DNA of 64,000 bases, taken from NCBI GenBank assembly GCA_003054655.1, contig QAYZ01000012.1, positions 1 to 64,000 on the forward strand, written 5' to 3'. The position numbers and the translations under genes were made by a program. This DNA is from Spartobacteria bacterium LR76. GTDB taxonomy: Bacteria > Verrucomicrobiota > Verrucomicrobiia > Chthoniobacterales > Terrimicrobiaceae. Under the pieces are notes generated by a model, which did no database searches, was not told the DNA's origin, and saw only the letters and a program-made list of their open reading frames with translations. Position 1 is the stretch's first letter; the number at the start of each line of letters is the position of its first letter. Below are positions 53,266 to 62,082 of this stretch, in pieces.

Positions 53266-54555
53266 TTGGAAGGATCAGGCAAAACTGGTTCCCGGTTGGT
53301 CCTGGCGGGGCTGTGCGCGGTGATCTGCGGTGTCTCTGCTTCGGCAGGGTTCGCAGAACAAAAAGAGGCTCCGAGGAACCTGTCCGACTTCGTCCTGGGC
53401 TTCAACGCCCATAGCATTCAGGAACGGGATGCCCCCTTTCTCAAAGCCATCGGAATCCATCGGCTGAGACTGGATCTTGGCTGGAGATATGTCTCAGATG
53501 AAGGCGGAGTGGTCGACCCGGGCCATCGCGGTCTGCAATCCATCGTTGACGCCCCGGCCTGGATCGATGACCCGCTTGTCATACTGGGTTACGGGCACCC
53601 GGCATTTCAAAACGGCGGCCGTCCCTCAACTCCGGAGGCCAGGAGAGCCTACGTCGCATACGCGCTCGCCAGTGCAGAGAAGCTCCACTCCAAGACGAAG
53701 CTCTTCGAGGTATGGAACGAGTGGAACGTCGCGGGCATGGGACGCACGCCCATGGAGGAGGGTGTCGGCAAGCCCGAGGATTACGCAGCTCTGCTGGCGG
53801 AAACCTACGCCGCCTTGAAGGCACGCTTTCCCGATCTCGTTGTGCTCGGCGGTGCCATGGGCGGGATCGGAGCGGATGACGATTACCTGCCCAGAGCCAT
53901 AAAGGCCGGCATGCTCCGATCGCTGGATGGACTGTCGATCCATCCCTATTTTTATGGAGCGAAAGATCCGCTGCGGCTTCCCGAGATAGCGATTCCCGCG
54001 AGGATGTCGCAGCTCGCGGAGTGGTTGCAGGCTGCGCCGGGAGGAGCGGACACCCCTCTTTATGTGACGGAGTTGGGCTGGCCGACCTATGGGGAGGGAT
54101 TCGGAGTGACCCCCGACGAGCAGGCAGATTTCATGGTGCGCTCCGTCCTGTTGCTGGCGTGCTATCGGCAGGTCAGGGGCGTGTGGCTCTACGAATTCCG
54201 CGATAGCGGCCAGGCACCTGGTGAGCGAGAGCACCATTTTGGCATCGTCGCATCGGATGGGACGCCCAAACCGGCGTATCATCTCTTGGGAGAGGCGGCT
54301 TCCCTGTTGTCTCAGGCCCTCTCGATCGAGCGGATATCCAATCCCTCAGGAGATCGAGTCGTGACCATGCGATGCGCGATGAAGGATGGCTCGGAGGCAT
54401 GGATATGCTGGACCACCTATCCGGGAGAAACAGCGAGGGTTTCGCTCCGATCTGGAAGGGATGCATCCACCTGGCTGGAAAAGAATGCCGGAAATCGCCC
54501 AGTGATTCTCCGCGGCTCAAGCGGCGGGCTGATTGTCGTGGGAGAGAAATCATGA
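53266..54555 (+). CDS. Secreted GH39-like glycoside hydrolase (PslG type)
   Basis: A 429-residue protein with a signal peptide (VLAGLCAVICGVSASAGFA, ending near residue 30) and a TIM-barrel core. LFEVWNEWNV supplies the likely acid/base Glu152, and YVTELGWPTYGEGFG the likely nucleophile Glu269, as in clan-A endoglycosidases such as PslG. In Psl clusters such an enzyme trims or releases polysaccharide. The start is TTG, with no better in-frame option before the signal peptide. It lies among the biosynthesis genes, directly before the beta-helix gene. Confidence 0.8.
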   Translation: MEGSGKTGSRLVLAGLCAVICGVSASAGFAEQKEAPRNLSDFVLGFNAHSIQERDAPFLKAIGIHRLRLDLGWRYVSDEGGVVDPGHRGLQSIVDAPAWIDDPLVILGYGHPAFQNGGRPSTPEARRAYVAYALASAEKLHSKTKLFEVWNEWNVAGMGRTPMEEGVGKPEDYAALLAETYAALKARFPDLVVLGGAMGGIGADDDYLPRAIKAGMLRSLDGLSIHPYFYGAKDPLRLPEIAIPARMSQLAEWLQAAPGGADTPLYVTELGWPTYGEGFGVTPDEQADFMVRSVLLLACYRQVRGVWLYEFRDSGQAPGEREHHFGIVASDGTPKPAYHLLGEAASLLSQALSIERISNPSGDRVVTMRCAMKDGSEAWICWTTYPGETARVSLRSGRDASTWLEKNAGNRPVILRGSSGGLIVVGEKS

Positions 54556-54568
54556 CAGGGTCCTTCTG

Positions 54569-56536
54569 ATGACTGTTTCCCGCGCGAATGGCGGTTTTTC
54601 GAAGCCGCTCGATTGGTTGGTCCTGGTGGTTGCCATGGCGGTTTTGCCGTTCATCACGGAAGCTCACGCCAGGCCTCCAGGGAACGCGGCCTATCCGCCC
54701 CAGGTTGCCGCCTGGACGGAGGAGGAAATACAGCGTCAGCGTGCTTCTGCCAGTCAGTTGATCCTCGATATCGCCGCCGCGGTTGCCGCAGGGGAAAGGC
54801 GGTTTGTTGTTCCTCCCGGACAATATCGCTTCGGCCCGGGTGGCGCGGCAAATCTGCTCCTGAAAGGGGTCAGGGACTTTGAGCTCGATGCCGACGGGGC
54901 CACCTTCTGGCTTTACCCCTTTCAGCGTGTTGACGGCGTGGAGCTCCAGGACTGCGAGGACGTCACGATCAAGGGACTCACCATTGACTATTCCCCCATG
55001 CCCTGCTCCCAGGGAACGGTCACCGAGATCAACGCCGAAGCCGGGTACATCGAGTTCACCGTCGATACTGGTTTTCCGTTGCCGCTGGAGATCCGCAGCG
55101 GATCGGTCAATGCAAAGATCGTGCACTTTACGGAAAAAGGGAGCCTCCTGGCTTCACGGCTCGACTGGGTCAGGAAGGTCTCGGACTGTGGAAACGGAAG
55201 ATACCGGGTCTTTCCGAAGCATGGCTGGGTTTACAAAATCCCGGGCGACATCCGGCCTGGGACGCGCATCGCCCTGGCGGATCGCGCGATGCGGATGGCG
55301 GTCAACTTGTCGAACAGCTCACACTGCCGCCTTCAGGACATCACGATCTATGCGACGCCTCACATGGCGTTTACGGAATTCCTCGGGAAGGGCGGGCATG
55401 TCTACCAGGGGTGCCGGGTGATCCGGCGACCGGACACAAAACGATTGCTCGCGAGCAACGCCGATGTCTTCCACTCCGTCGGTGTCGAGGTCGGACCCAC
55501 GATTGAGCATTGCGAGTTCTCTTTTGCGGCGGACGATCTCGTGAACATCCACGGCCTCCTTGGGGTGACGCTGGAAAAGGCCGGCGCCGATCAGGCGGAG
55601 ATTGTCTCCCAGGCGGGTAAAGCTCCCGGCGTGGGAGAGGAGCTGCGATTTTATGATCGCGAGACATTTGCCCTCAAGGCGTCGGCAAAGATTGTCGAAA
55701 TCGGAAAGGTCGATGATGAAAGCCGCAGGAAGGCCGCCCAGGATATGATGGCAGGCGATCGCGTGGCGTTTATTCATCCCGCCGTAGTCTCGCGGGTGAT
55801 TCTGGATCGTCCGGTCGATGTCTCGCGACGGGATTATGTGGTGAGCGATGAACGGGTCGCGAGAGGTACGGTGATCCGGAATAATAATTTCCATGACTGC
55901 TACACGCGCGGGATACTTTTGAAATGCGCCGACGGGCGCATCGAGCGCAATCGGATCGACAACATGGGGATCAGCTCGATCGGAGTCGCGCTGGACGCCC
56001 ATTTTATGGAAGCTCCGTCTCCATCGGATATCGTCATATCCGGAAATCTCATCACCCGGAACGGGTTTTGTAATTTTGTCAGCGGCACCGGGTGGAACTA
56101 CCTGATCGGTGCGATATCGGTAACGAACGAGCTGGGTTCCGGACTGCCGCAGGGGCCAGTCATGGAAAATATCCGTATTTCCGGAAACACCATTCGCAAT
56201 ACAGCGACCATCGGCATCCTTTTGACCAATGTCGCTGGCGGCGAGATCGTCGACAATACGATCGAAGGCTTTTTGGATTCGACTGCGCAGGAGTTTTCCG
56301 GCGTTTTTGGCGGGCGAATGAAACTTTCAGAGCCCTTTCATGCCATTGTCATCGCACGGAGCGAGCATATCCGGCTGGAACGCAACACGATCAAGTTCCC
56401 GGGTCGGCGTGCTCTGGGAGCGATAGCGTTTCACGGGAATGTTTCGGCGGGTCCGCAAAAGCCCGATATCTGGAGAGAGCGCCCTCTCCCCGGGAAGATC
56501 CCTCCATCATCAAGCGGTGAGAAAGGCACACCGTAG
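54569..56536 (+). CDS. Secreted right-handed parallel beta-helix protein
   Basis: A 655-residue protein with an N-terminal signal (LDWLVLVVAMAVLPFITEAHA) and an extended parallel beta-helix of short repeats, for example NLLLKGVRDFELDADGATFWL, VIRNNNFHDCYTRGILLK, NIRISGNTIRNTATIGILL and EIVDNTIEGF. Such proteins act as polysaccharide lyases, epimerases (AlgG-like) or surface adhesins; no catalytic residue set could be assigned. The ATG at 54569 lies 13 bases after the hydrolase stop. It overlaps no neighbour and precedes the ligase-like gene by four bases. Confidence 0.8.
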   Translation: MTVSRANGGFSKPLDWLVLVVAMAVLPFITEAHARPPGNAAYPPQVAAWTEEEIQRQRASASQLILDIAAAVAAGERRFVVPPGQYRFGPGGAANLLLKGVRDFELDADGATFWLYPFQRVDGVELQDCEDVTIKGLTIDYSPMPCSQGTVTEINAEAGYIEFTVDTGFPLPLEIRSGSVNAKIVHFTEKGSLLASRLDWVRKVSDCGNGRYRVFPKHGWVYKIPGDIRPGTRIALADRAMRMAVNLSNSSHCRLQDITIYATPHMAFTEFLGKGGHVYQGCRVIRRPDTKRLLASNADVFHSVGVEVGPTIEHCEFSFAADDLVNIHGLLGVTLEKAGADQAEIVSQAGKAPGVGEELRFYDRETFALKASAKIVEIGKVDDESRRKAAQDMMAGDRVAFIHPAVVSRVILDRPVDVSRRDYVVSDERVARGTVIRNNNFHDCYTRGILLKCADGRIERNRIDNMGISSIGVALDAHFMEAPSPSDIVISGNLITRNGFCNFVSGTGWNYLIGAISVTNELGSGLPQGPVMENIRISGNTIRNTATIGILLTNVAGGEIVDNTIEGFLDSTAQEFSGVFGGRMKLSEPFHAIVIARSEHIRLERNTIKFPGRRALGAIAFHGNVSAGPQKPDIWRERPLPGKIPPSSSGEKGTP

Positions 56537-56540
56537 AGTC

Positions 56541-57977
56541 ATGGATCGTCTGGTCATGCCTCCCGTGCGCGATTTCCCGCGGTGGTTTCTTCTCGGAGTC
56601 CTGATCTGCGCCCCATGGGCATATGGCAGTACACGGCCATGGACCTTGGATGTGCTCAGGATCCTGCTGCTCGTCCTTGCGGTGGTATTCGTTCTCTCCC
56701 TGGTGATAGATCGTCGATTGCCGCACGTCCCGCGGATGGCGGCAGGTCTTGTCATCGGTCTCCTGGGACTCGGCTGGTGGATGACCTTCAACGCCCGGGC
56801 GGCCTTTGACCCTGTAGGGCCACAGTTTCATGAGATTGGAGCGTTCGTTTCCTGGTTGCCGGGTGCCATGGACCAAAAAAGAAGCCTCTCCTCCATGCTG
56901 CTCGTCACGGGAATGATGGGAGCCTTTGCCACGGCAGCAGATATGCTGGGCAGCGCCAAATGGCGCAATCGACTCTGGCTGGCCGTTGCGCTCATCGGCC
57001 TGAGTCTGGTTGTTTTTGGCGTGATCCAGCGGGTGAGTGGAGCGAAATCCATTTTCTGGGTATGGGGTGATCGCACCGGAAGCACCTTCTTTGCGACATT
57101 CCGGTATCACGCGAATGCCGGGGCTTTCATGAATCTGGTGATCCCCTTCATCCTGGGCCGGACTCTCTGGGTTCTCAGGCAGGATGCCGGGCAGATCAGC
57201 AAGGCGTTTTGGTGCCTGGCTAGCTTCATTGCCGTGGCCGCGGCGTTCATGAACATCTCCCGTGCCGCCATGGCGATTACGGTCGCGTTGCTGGGTGTGT
57301 TTGCTCTGTGGTGCGTGGTTTTCGAGAGGAAAGGCTCTCCCCATGAGTCCCGGCACCGCTTCTGGTGGCTGAAGGGCCTGGGCATTCTTTTGGCGATAGC
57401 GGTGCTCTCCTGCGCCTTTGGCCTGGATCAATCGCTGGCGAAATGGCTCAGTCCTTCCAGAAACGACACCCTGGTCAGCAACCTGCGGTATCAGGTCTAC
57501 GACATCATCTGGCAGAAGACCCTTCCCTTTGTCGGCTGGGGTGGCAGCGGACCGGGGACTTTTGAAATGGTGTTCCCGCTATCCATCAAGGAGGCGGGCA
57601 ACGATGCGGTCGGGCGGTGGTATTGGGTAAACGCACACCAGGACTATCTGCAAACCCTGACGGAGTGGGGCGTGCCGGGAGGCATCCTCTGGGGTGGATT
57701 GATCCTGGGCGGACTGGGCGGCGGGATCTGGCGGCTCCTGAAACGCCGAAGCCAGGGCCGATCCGAGACCCGCTATCTCCTGCTCGCGGGATGTCTGGCC
57801 CTGATGGGGGTTTCCTTGCATGCGCTGGTGGACTTCCCTCTGCAGATCGGCTCGCTGCAACTCTATACCGCGATGGCGTGCGCTGTCGCCTGGACGGTCG
57901 GCAACGAGGACGGCGACATTTCGATCAGAAGGAAGAGACGACGAGCGATGCCGCAGGAAAGGGAAGAACCGGCTTGA
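56541..57977 (+). CDS. O-antigen ligase/polymerase-like membrane protein
   Basis: A 478-residue membrane protein with about 11-12 helices and a periplasmic loop carrying FRYHANAGAFMNLVIP and, later, GWGGSGPGTFEMVFP with WVNAHQDYLQTLTEWG, the Wzy_C/O-antigen-ligase pattern with a conserved HxDxLQxLxExG motif. This family either ligates or polymerises polysaccharide. It is the second such protein in the island (the other is at 49.6 kb), so one may polymerise and the other attach or terminate chains. The ATG at 56541 is the first after the beta-helix gene. Confidence 0.85.
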   Translation: MDRLVMPPVRDFPRWFLLGVLICAPWAYGSTRPWTLDVLRILLLVLAVVFVLSLVIDRRLPHVPRMAAGLVIGLLGLGWWMTFNARAAFDPVGPQFHEIGAFVSWLPGAMDQKRSLSSMLLVTGMMGAFATAADMLGSAKWRNRLWLAVALIGLSLVVFGVIQRVSGAKSIFWVWGDRTGSTFFATFRYHANAGAFMNLVIPFILGRTLWVLRQDAGQISKAFWCLASFIAVAAAFMNISRAAMAITVALLGVFALWCVVFERKGSPHESRHRFWWLKGLGILLAIAVLSCAFGLDQSLAKWLSPSRNDTLVSNLRYQVYDIIWQKTLPFVGWGGSGPGTFEMVFPLSIKEAGNDAVGRWYWVNAHQDYLQTLTEWGVPGGILWGGLILGGLGGGIWRLLKRRSQGRSETRYLLLAGCLALMGVSLHALVDFPLQIGSLQLYTAMACAVAWTVGNEDGDISIRRKRRRAMPQEREEPA

Positions 57978-58050
57978 TCGCCGGGGTGATTGCCACTAGA
58001 CGTGGCCCGGAAAGTGCTACGGACTTTCTCCGGGAGGAGGGACGACAGGG

Positions 58051-58422
58051 ATGGGAACGAAAAAATTACGAGAAGTCTCTTTGAGAATTGGCGGCAGGCG
58101 GGTAGACCGCTGCGCGATGCAATGGTTTCAAAAGGGATTTGCGGGTATGGGGATTCTTGTTCTGGCGGGATGCGCCTCGACCTCCGCAAAGATATCCCGG
58201 CAGGATCCCTTTGAGGCTCAGCTTCTTGGCTTGGAGCAGCAGGCGCTGAACAAGCGCATCCCGCAGGTGCTCGCGGAGCAGGAGGCGCGGCTGGCGCGAC
58301 TGCCGGATTACTACCTGCCGCAGCCGGATCTGCAGGCTACTCCGGACGTCATCACGCCGGTTTCCTCCGAGGTGATGACATCGCGGCGGCAGGCCGGGCC
58401 GATCGGGCGGGTTTCCAACTAG
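58051..58422 (+). CDS. Small lipoprotein of unknown function
   Basis: A 123-residue protein with a lipobox LAGC at residues 38-41 (cysteine at 41) after the hydrophobic FAGMGILVL. The mature part is short, rich in Gln/Ala/Leu (LLGLEQQALNKRIPQVLAEQEARLARLPDYYLPQP) and helical. The ATG at 58051 has GGAGGAGGG upstream; an ATG at 58117 would give a more standard-length signal peptide. It may close the polysaccharide transcript. Confidence 0.6.
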   Translation: MGTKKLREVSLRIGGRRVDRCAMQWFQKGFAGMGILVLAGCASTSAKISRQDPFEAQLLGLEQQALNKRIPQVLAEQEARLARLPDYYLPQPDLQATPDVITPVSSEVMTSRRQAGPIGRVSN

Positions 58423-58478
58423 GCGGCTGTGCTCCCGCTGAGTGCTGCCAAGTGTTTGTTTGGTCGTATATCTGTAAA

Positions 58479-59135
58479 ATGCGAATGTGGAAGGTAGCCA
58501 AGATTTTGTGTGCCGCGTCGCTGGCGGTACTGACGGGCTGTGCGAGCACGGAGCCAGCGGTCAACGCCAAGGCCGAGATCGGCGATCCCATGGTCGCTCG
58601 CGGTTCGGTTGCCGTGGTTCCCGACGTGAGCATGGCGGACGCGGCGGAGGCGAGCCACCTTGTCGCTCTCGTCTCCCAGGCGCTCAAAGACGCGGATTTC
58701 CGGGTAAAAACTTCACCGGACGAAGCCGATGTGATTGCGATTCCCTCCCTGGCCTTTTCCACGCCGACCGTGGATGCAGCGGAGACGACCGGCTTTTCGC
58801 GGGATGGCTTTCAACCCCCGACCGTCGGGAACCAGTCCGGGATGACTTACAGCACGTTTTCGTTTTCTTCGCTGGATGAAATCCGGACTCCCGCTCCCTC
58901 GGTGGCTCCCCAAAAGTGCGGCTTGCGGATCACAGCGGTGACCAGGAAGGATTGGTTCGATACCGACAAGACCCGTAATGTCGAGCGAGTCTGGCGGGTC
59001 ATCGTGGTGACTCCGACGGATGCGCGTTCGCAGGATGAAATCGTGGCTGCGCTCATGCAGGCGGCGACGGCGAAACTCCGCGCCATTCAGGCTGTGGCCG
59101 ATGGGGACGCACCTGCTCCGGGCGTGTCGCGGTAG
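58479..59135 (+). CDS. Lipoprotein of unknown function
   Basis: A 218-residue lipoprotein. The signal KVAKILCAASLAVLTGCAS has a lipobox LTGC. The mature region includes GSVAVVPDVSMADAAEASHLVALVSQALKDADFRV (an alpha/beta start like DUF4136-type envelope proteins) and ends with VWRVIVVTPTDARSQDEIVAALMQAATAKL. No family was recognised with certainty. The gene is monocistronic and convergent with the 59.2 kb lipoprotein gene. Confidence 0.65.
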   Translation: MRMWKVAKILCAASLAVLTGCASTEPAVNAKAEIGDPMVARGSVAVVPDVSMADAAEASHLVALVSQALKDADFRVKTSPDEADVIAIPSLAFSTPTVDAAETTGFSRDGFQPPTVGNQSGMTYSTFSFSSLDEIRTPAPSVAPQKCGLRITAVTRKDWFDTDKTRNVERVWRVIVVTPTDARSQDEIVAALMQAATAKLRAIQAVADGDAPAPGVSR

Positions 59136-59154
59136 CGTATTTCCAGCCGACGCC

Positions 59155-59925
59155 TCAGGGTTCGATCACAAAGGGTTTTTCGCCGATGCGCGCGGCTGGC
59201 GAGACATCGGCGGGCGGATCTTGATTCGCCCCGATGAAGGAGCGTTTCTGGAAACCTTCCGGAGTCGCTTCGAGGATATCCGTCCATCCGTCGGGCCAGA
59301 TGCACTCGACGCTCTTGCCCTTTTGCTTCCAGGTGCCTTCGGTGCCGCCGTTGACGGAGCTGAAGGCGCGACCATTGGACTGAATGGCGAGGTACTGGTA
59401 CTCGCCATCCGGCTCCTTGTTGAGCCGCCATACGCCGACAGTGCCTGCGATGGTTTTGGGAAGTCTCTGGGCCGGTTCGGTTGTGGCCGGAGGTTTGTCC
59501 AGCGCTGATCCGGGCGGGTATCCATGATGGGCGATGCCGTCGGCGGTTTTTTCGAGGGAGTCGGTCCAGCCGTCCTCGAGAAAAATGAGGATTCGATTGT
59601 TCTCCAGACGCCAAAAGCCGAGTTCACCCCGGGCACCGTGTTTTCCCTTGGTCCAGGTGGTGACGACCTGGCCGTCGGGGAAGATGAGCAGATCGAAAAG
59701 CTGACCCTGTTCGTCGATGGTCGACCAGGCACCGATAAACTCGGCAGCTTCGGATTTCGGCGCGGAGTCCTTGACGATGGCGATCGGTGCCGGCGTGGGG
59801 GCGGGGGACTGCGTCGGCGTGGCGGATGGAGAGGGCTCGGCAGAGGGCGTGGAGGCGTCGGGAGCCTTCTTTGCCGGACAGGCCGTGAGCGACAGGCAAA
59901 TGAGGAGGGCTAGGGAGGAACGCAC
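59155..59925 (-). CDS. Lipoprotein with two tandem copies of a small domain
   Basis: A 256-residue probable lipoprotein: SSLALLICLSLTAC is a signal with lipobox LTAC, then a Pro/Ser/Thr-rich linker (STPSAEPSPSATPTQSPAPTP). The rest is two ~80-residue copies of one domain: GAWSTIDEQGQLFDLLIFPDG...GFWRLENNRILIFLEDGWTDSLE and GVWRLNKEPDGEYQYLAIQSNG...GTWKQKGKSVECIWPDGWTDILE. The shared DGWTD(S/I)LE hallmark and GxW strands suggest a lipocalin-like beta fold. The GTG at 59925 is preferred over a TTG at 59961 that would overlap the divergent gene. Function unknown. Confidence 0.65.
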   Translation of the reverse strand: MRSSLALLICLSLTACPAKKAPDASTPSAEPSPSATPTQSPAPTPAPIAIVKDSAPKSEAAEFIGAWSTIDEQGQLFDLLIFPDGQVVTTWTKGKHGARGELGFWRLENNRILIFLEDGWTDSLEKTADGIAHHGYPPGSALDKPPATTEPAQRLPKTIAGTVGVWRLNKEPDGEYQYLAIQSNGRAFSSVNGGTEGTWKQKGKSVECIWPDGWTDILEATPEGFQKRSFIGANQDPPADVSPAARIGEKPFVIEP

Positions 59926-60020
59926 GTCGGGGATGTTTTCGGGACGGGGATAACTTGGCAACTTTTTTCCCCTTTGCCACCGGGATGCGAGTTTGGGCTT
60001 GTGAAACGGTACCGTTTGGG

Positions 60021-61001
60021 ATGTCGATGGGGCTTGTGAGAAGGGTGTCGTCGCAGGAGGCAGCGGGGCATACGGACTACCGTCTGCTCTCCCAACGGCT
60101 GGGCTCTGATCTGCTGCGCAAACGCATTTCCGCCCAGGCCGGCATCTGGGCGCGCAAGACTCACCAGGGAAAGGGTGTTTTTCGCATCGAGAGAGTGATT
60201 CCCGTGAATGCCGTGTTGCGTTCCGTGCTCTGGCTTTTGTGTGTCGAGGAGCTTGGGCGGCGCAACTGCCTGGATATCGAGCTGGTCGAGCGCGACGTGG
60301 TCCTGCCCAACCTGCCCGAGGCTTTCGAAGGCGTCCGGCTCCTGCACCTGACCGACCTGCATTGCGACCTCCAGCCGGAGCTGATCGACGTGCTCATCGA
60401 GTTGCTCGGCGATATCCGTTACGATGCCGTCGTCCTGACGGGTGATTACCACAATCGCATCGGGGACGATTACGATATCTCGCTCGACCTGATGGCCCGC
60501 TTGATCCGGACTTTGCAGGGACCGAAGTTCGGGGTCCTCGGAAATCACGATTTTATCGAGAAAGTGAGTTTTCTCGAGTCCGCCGGCCTGCCCATGCTGC
60601 TCAATGAATCCGCCTCCCTTGAGCGGGAGGGGCAGAGACTCTGGTTTTGCGGGATCGATGATCCGAGCTTTTTTGAAGCGCATGATCTTCGTAAAGCACG
60701 TGAAGACGTGCCGGAGGGAGAGATATCGATCCTGCTCAGCCACAGTCCCGAGCCATACCGGGAGGCCGCTGCCGCCGGATATGATCTGATGCTTTGCGGG
60801 CACACCCATGGCGGCCAGATCTGCCTGCCGGGCGGGCGGGCGATCCTGCATAATTACTCCGGGCCGCGCTGGCTGGTCGCTGGCGGCTGGACCCAGGGCA
60901 GGCTGCAGGGATACACGTCGCGGGGGACCGGGAGCTGCGGCGTGGCGGCGCGGTATTATTGTCGGCCAGAGATCACGGTTCACACGCTCCGCAGGGCATA
61001 G
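60021..61001 (+). CDS. Metallophosphoesterase (YkuE-like)
   Basis: A 326-residue calcineurin-like phosphoesterase. RLLHLTDLHCD, VVLTGDYHNR, FGVLGNHDF and MLCGHTHGGQICLPGGR supply the metal ligands in order. The N-terminal ~90 residues include one weakly hydrophobic stretch. Several in-frame starts exist (59985, 60021 and 60027, plus TTG 59955); 60021 avoids overlap with the divergent lipoprotein gene. YkuE-like enzymes remove phosphate or pyrophosphate from lipid or cell-wall substrates, but the substrate here is unknown. The gene before the secreted hypothetical follows 61 bases on. Confidence 0.8.
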   Translation: MSMGLVRRVSSQEAAGHTDYRLLSQRLGSDLLRKRISAQAGIWARKTHQGKGVFRIERVIPVNAVLRSVLWLLCVEELGRRNCLDIELVERDVVLPNLPEAFEGVRLLHLTDLHCDLQPELIDVLIELLGDIRYDAVVLTGDYHNRIGDDYDISLDLMARLIRTLQGPKFGVLGNHDFIEKVSFLESAGLPMLLNESASLEREGQRLWFCGIDDPSFFEAHDLRKAREDVPEGEISILLSHSPEPYREAAAAGYDLMLCGHTHGGQICLPGGRAILHNYSGPRWLVAGGWTQGRLQGYTSRGTGSCGVAARYYCRPEITVHTLRRA

Positions 61002-61062
61002 GCTGCGGCGGTACAGCAATAATGCTCGACCGGACGGGCGTCGGCGCGAATATTTCCCCTCG

Positions 61063-62082
61063 ATGAAACCCCTGTTCCTCCCCGGCTTCCTCGCGGTCGG
61101 CTTGATGCTCACTCCCATCGCGCACGCCCAGGACGCCCCGCCGGTCAATGCCGATGCCATCCTCCGCGAGCTCGACACGATCGAGCAGCGACAGAAGCAA
61201 ACGCTCGCCTCTGCGCGGCAAATGGCGATCTCGCAACTGCGATCAGCCGCCGTATCGCCCTCGGCCGCTGCCGCCTTGTATGCCGACGCGGTTGAGGCGG
61301 TGGATTTTGAGGGCAAGCCCAACAAGGGTGCCGCTTTTGCGGACTGGAAGTCCGGCATGGGCGACGCTTTGCGCTCCTCGGACTTTCAGACCGTCATCCT
61401 CCTGCATCTGCGCTACCTCGTGCTGTCGCTGGAGCGTGCCGGCTCGGACAAGCCAGAGCTGTTTATTTCCCCCTCGCTGGCCTATGCCAATGACCTGATC
61501 CAGACGGAAAACAGCTTCCTCGATTTGAAGAAGAAGCAGGCCGAAAAGCCTGCCAACGAGCGCGCCCAGCGAGATAAGGAGATCACCCAGAAGGTGCTCA
61601 ATGCCAAGAAGGACCTCCTCGATAAATCCATCTCCGATGGCGTCTTCACTCGCTGGCTCCGTCTCCAGCAGTGGCTCCCCAAGGGCGACACCTGGGAGCT
61701 CACGCCCGGCAACCTCGCAGGCATCCTGGAGAAGAATGTCCGCACCGTCATGCGCACCGTGAAAGACCCGGGGCTTGTTCAGACCTGGGATCTTGAAATG
61801 AAGGTGCTGGCTGATCGCGCGACCTCGGGACGGCTCGACTTTCTGGCCGCCGATTTCAATACCATGGTGCGCCCCAAGATGATCTTCTCGCGAGCCAACG
61901 ACATGATCCTGCTCGGGCAGACGAACCGGGCCGCGAACGATATCTACATCCTGGTGAAGACCTATCCGCAGCACCCGGACTTCTCGAAATGGGTCGTCAA
62001 GTTGCGGGAAATCCTCAAGCCTGCCGCACCTGCCGAGGCCGCAGCGCCGCAGAGTGTATCTACTCCGGGTACAAATCCTTGA
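61063..62082 (+). CDS. Secreted hypothetical protein
   Basis: A 339-residue protein with a signal peptide (LFLPGFLAVGLMLTPIAHAQ, cleavage after AHA at about residue 22). The mature part is mostly helical, with ILRELDTIEQRQKQTLASARQ at the start and a low-complexity Ala/Pro C-terminus (PAAPAEAAAPQS). No family was recognised. The longer open frame (from 60808) overlaps the phosphoesterase gene and was rejected. Its 3' end overlaps that of the acyl-CoA synthetase by 23 bases. Confidence 0.65.
   Translation: MKPLFLPGFLAVGLMLTPIAHAQDAPPVNADAILRELDTIEQRQKQTLASARQMAISQLRSAAVSPSAAAALYADAVEAVDFEGKPNKGAAFADWKSGMGDALRSSDFQTVILLHLRYLVLSLERAGSDKPELFISPSLAYANDLIQTENSFLDLKKKQAEKPANERAQRDKEITQKVLNAKKDLLDKSISDGVFTRWLRLQQWLPKGDTWELTPGNLAGILEKNVRTVMRTVKDPGLVQTWDLEMKVLADRATSGRLDFLAADFNTMVRPKMIFSRANDMILLGQTNRAANDIYILVKTYPQHPDFSKWVVKLREILKPAAPAEAAAPQSVSTPGTNP

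Noticed and set aside
33583-57977. Exosortase/PEP-CTERM system expected from the sigma-54-driven polysaccharide layout
   Set aside because: No exosortase-like membrane protein and no PEP-CTERM tail were found; the Ala-rich protein ends in a Thr-Pro tail without the sorting motif.
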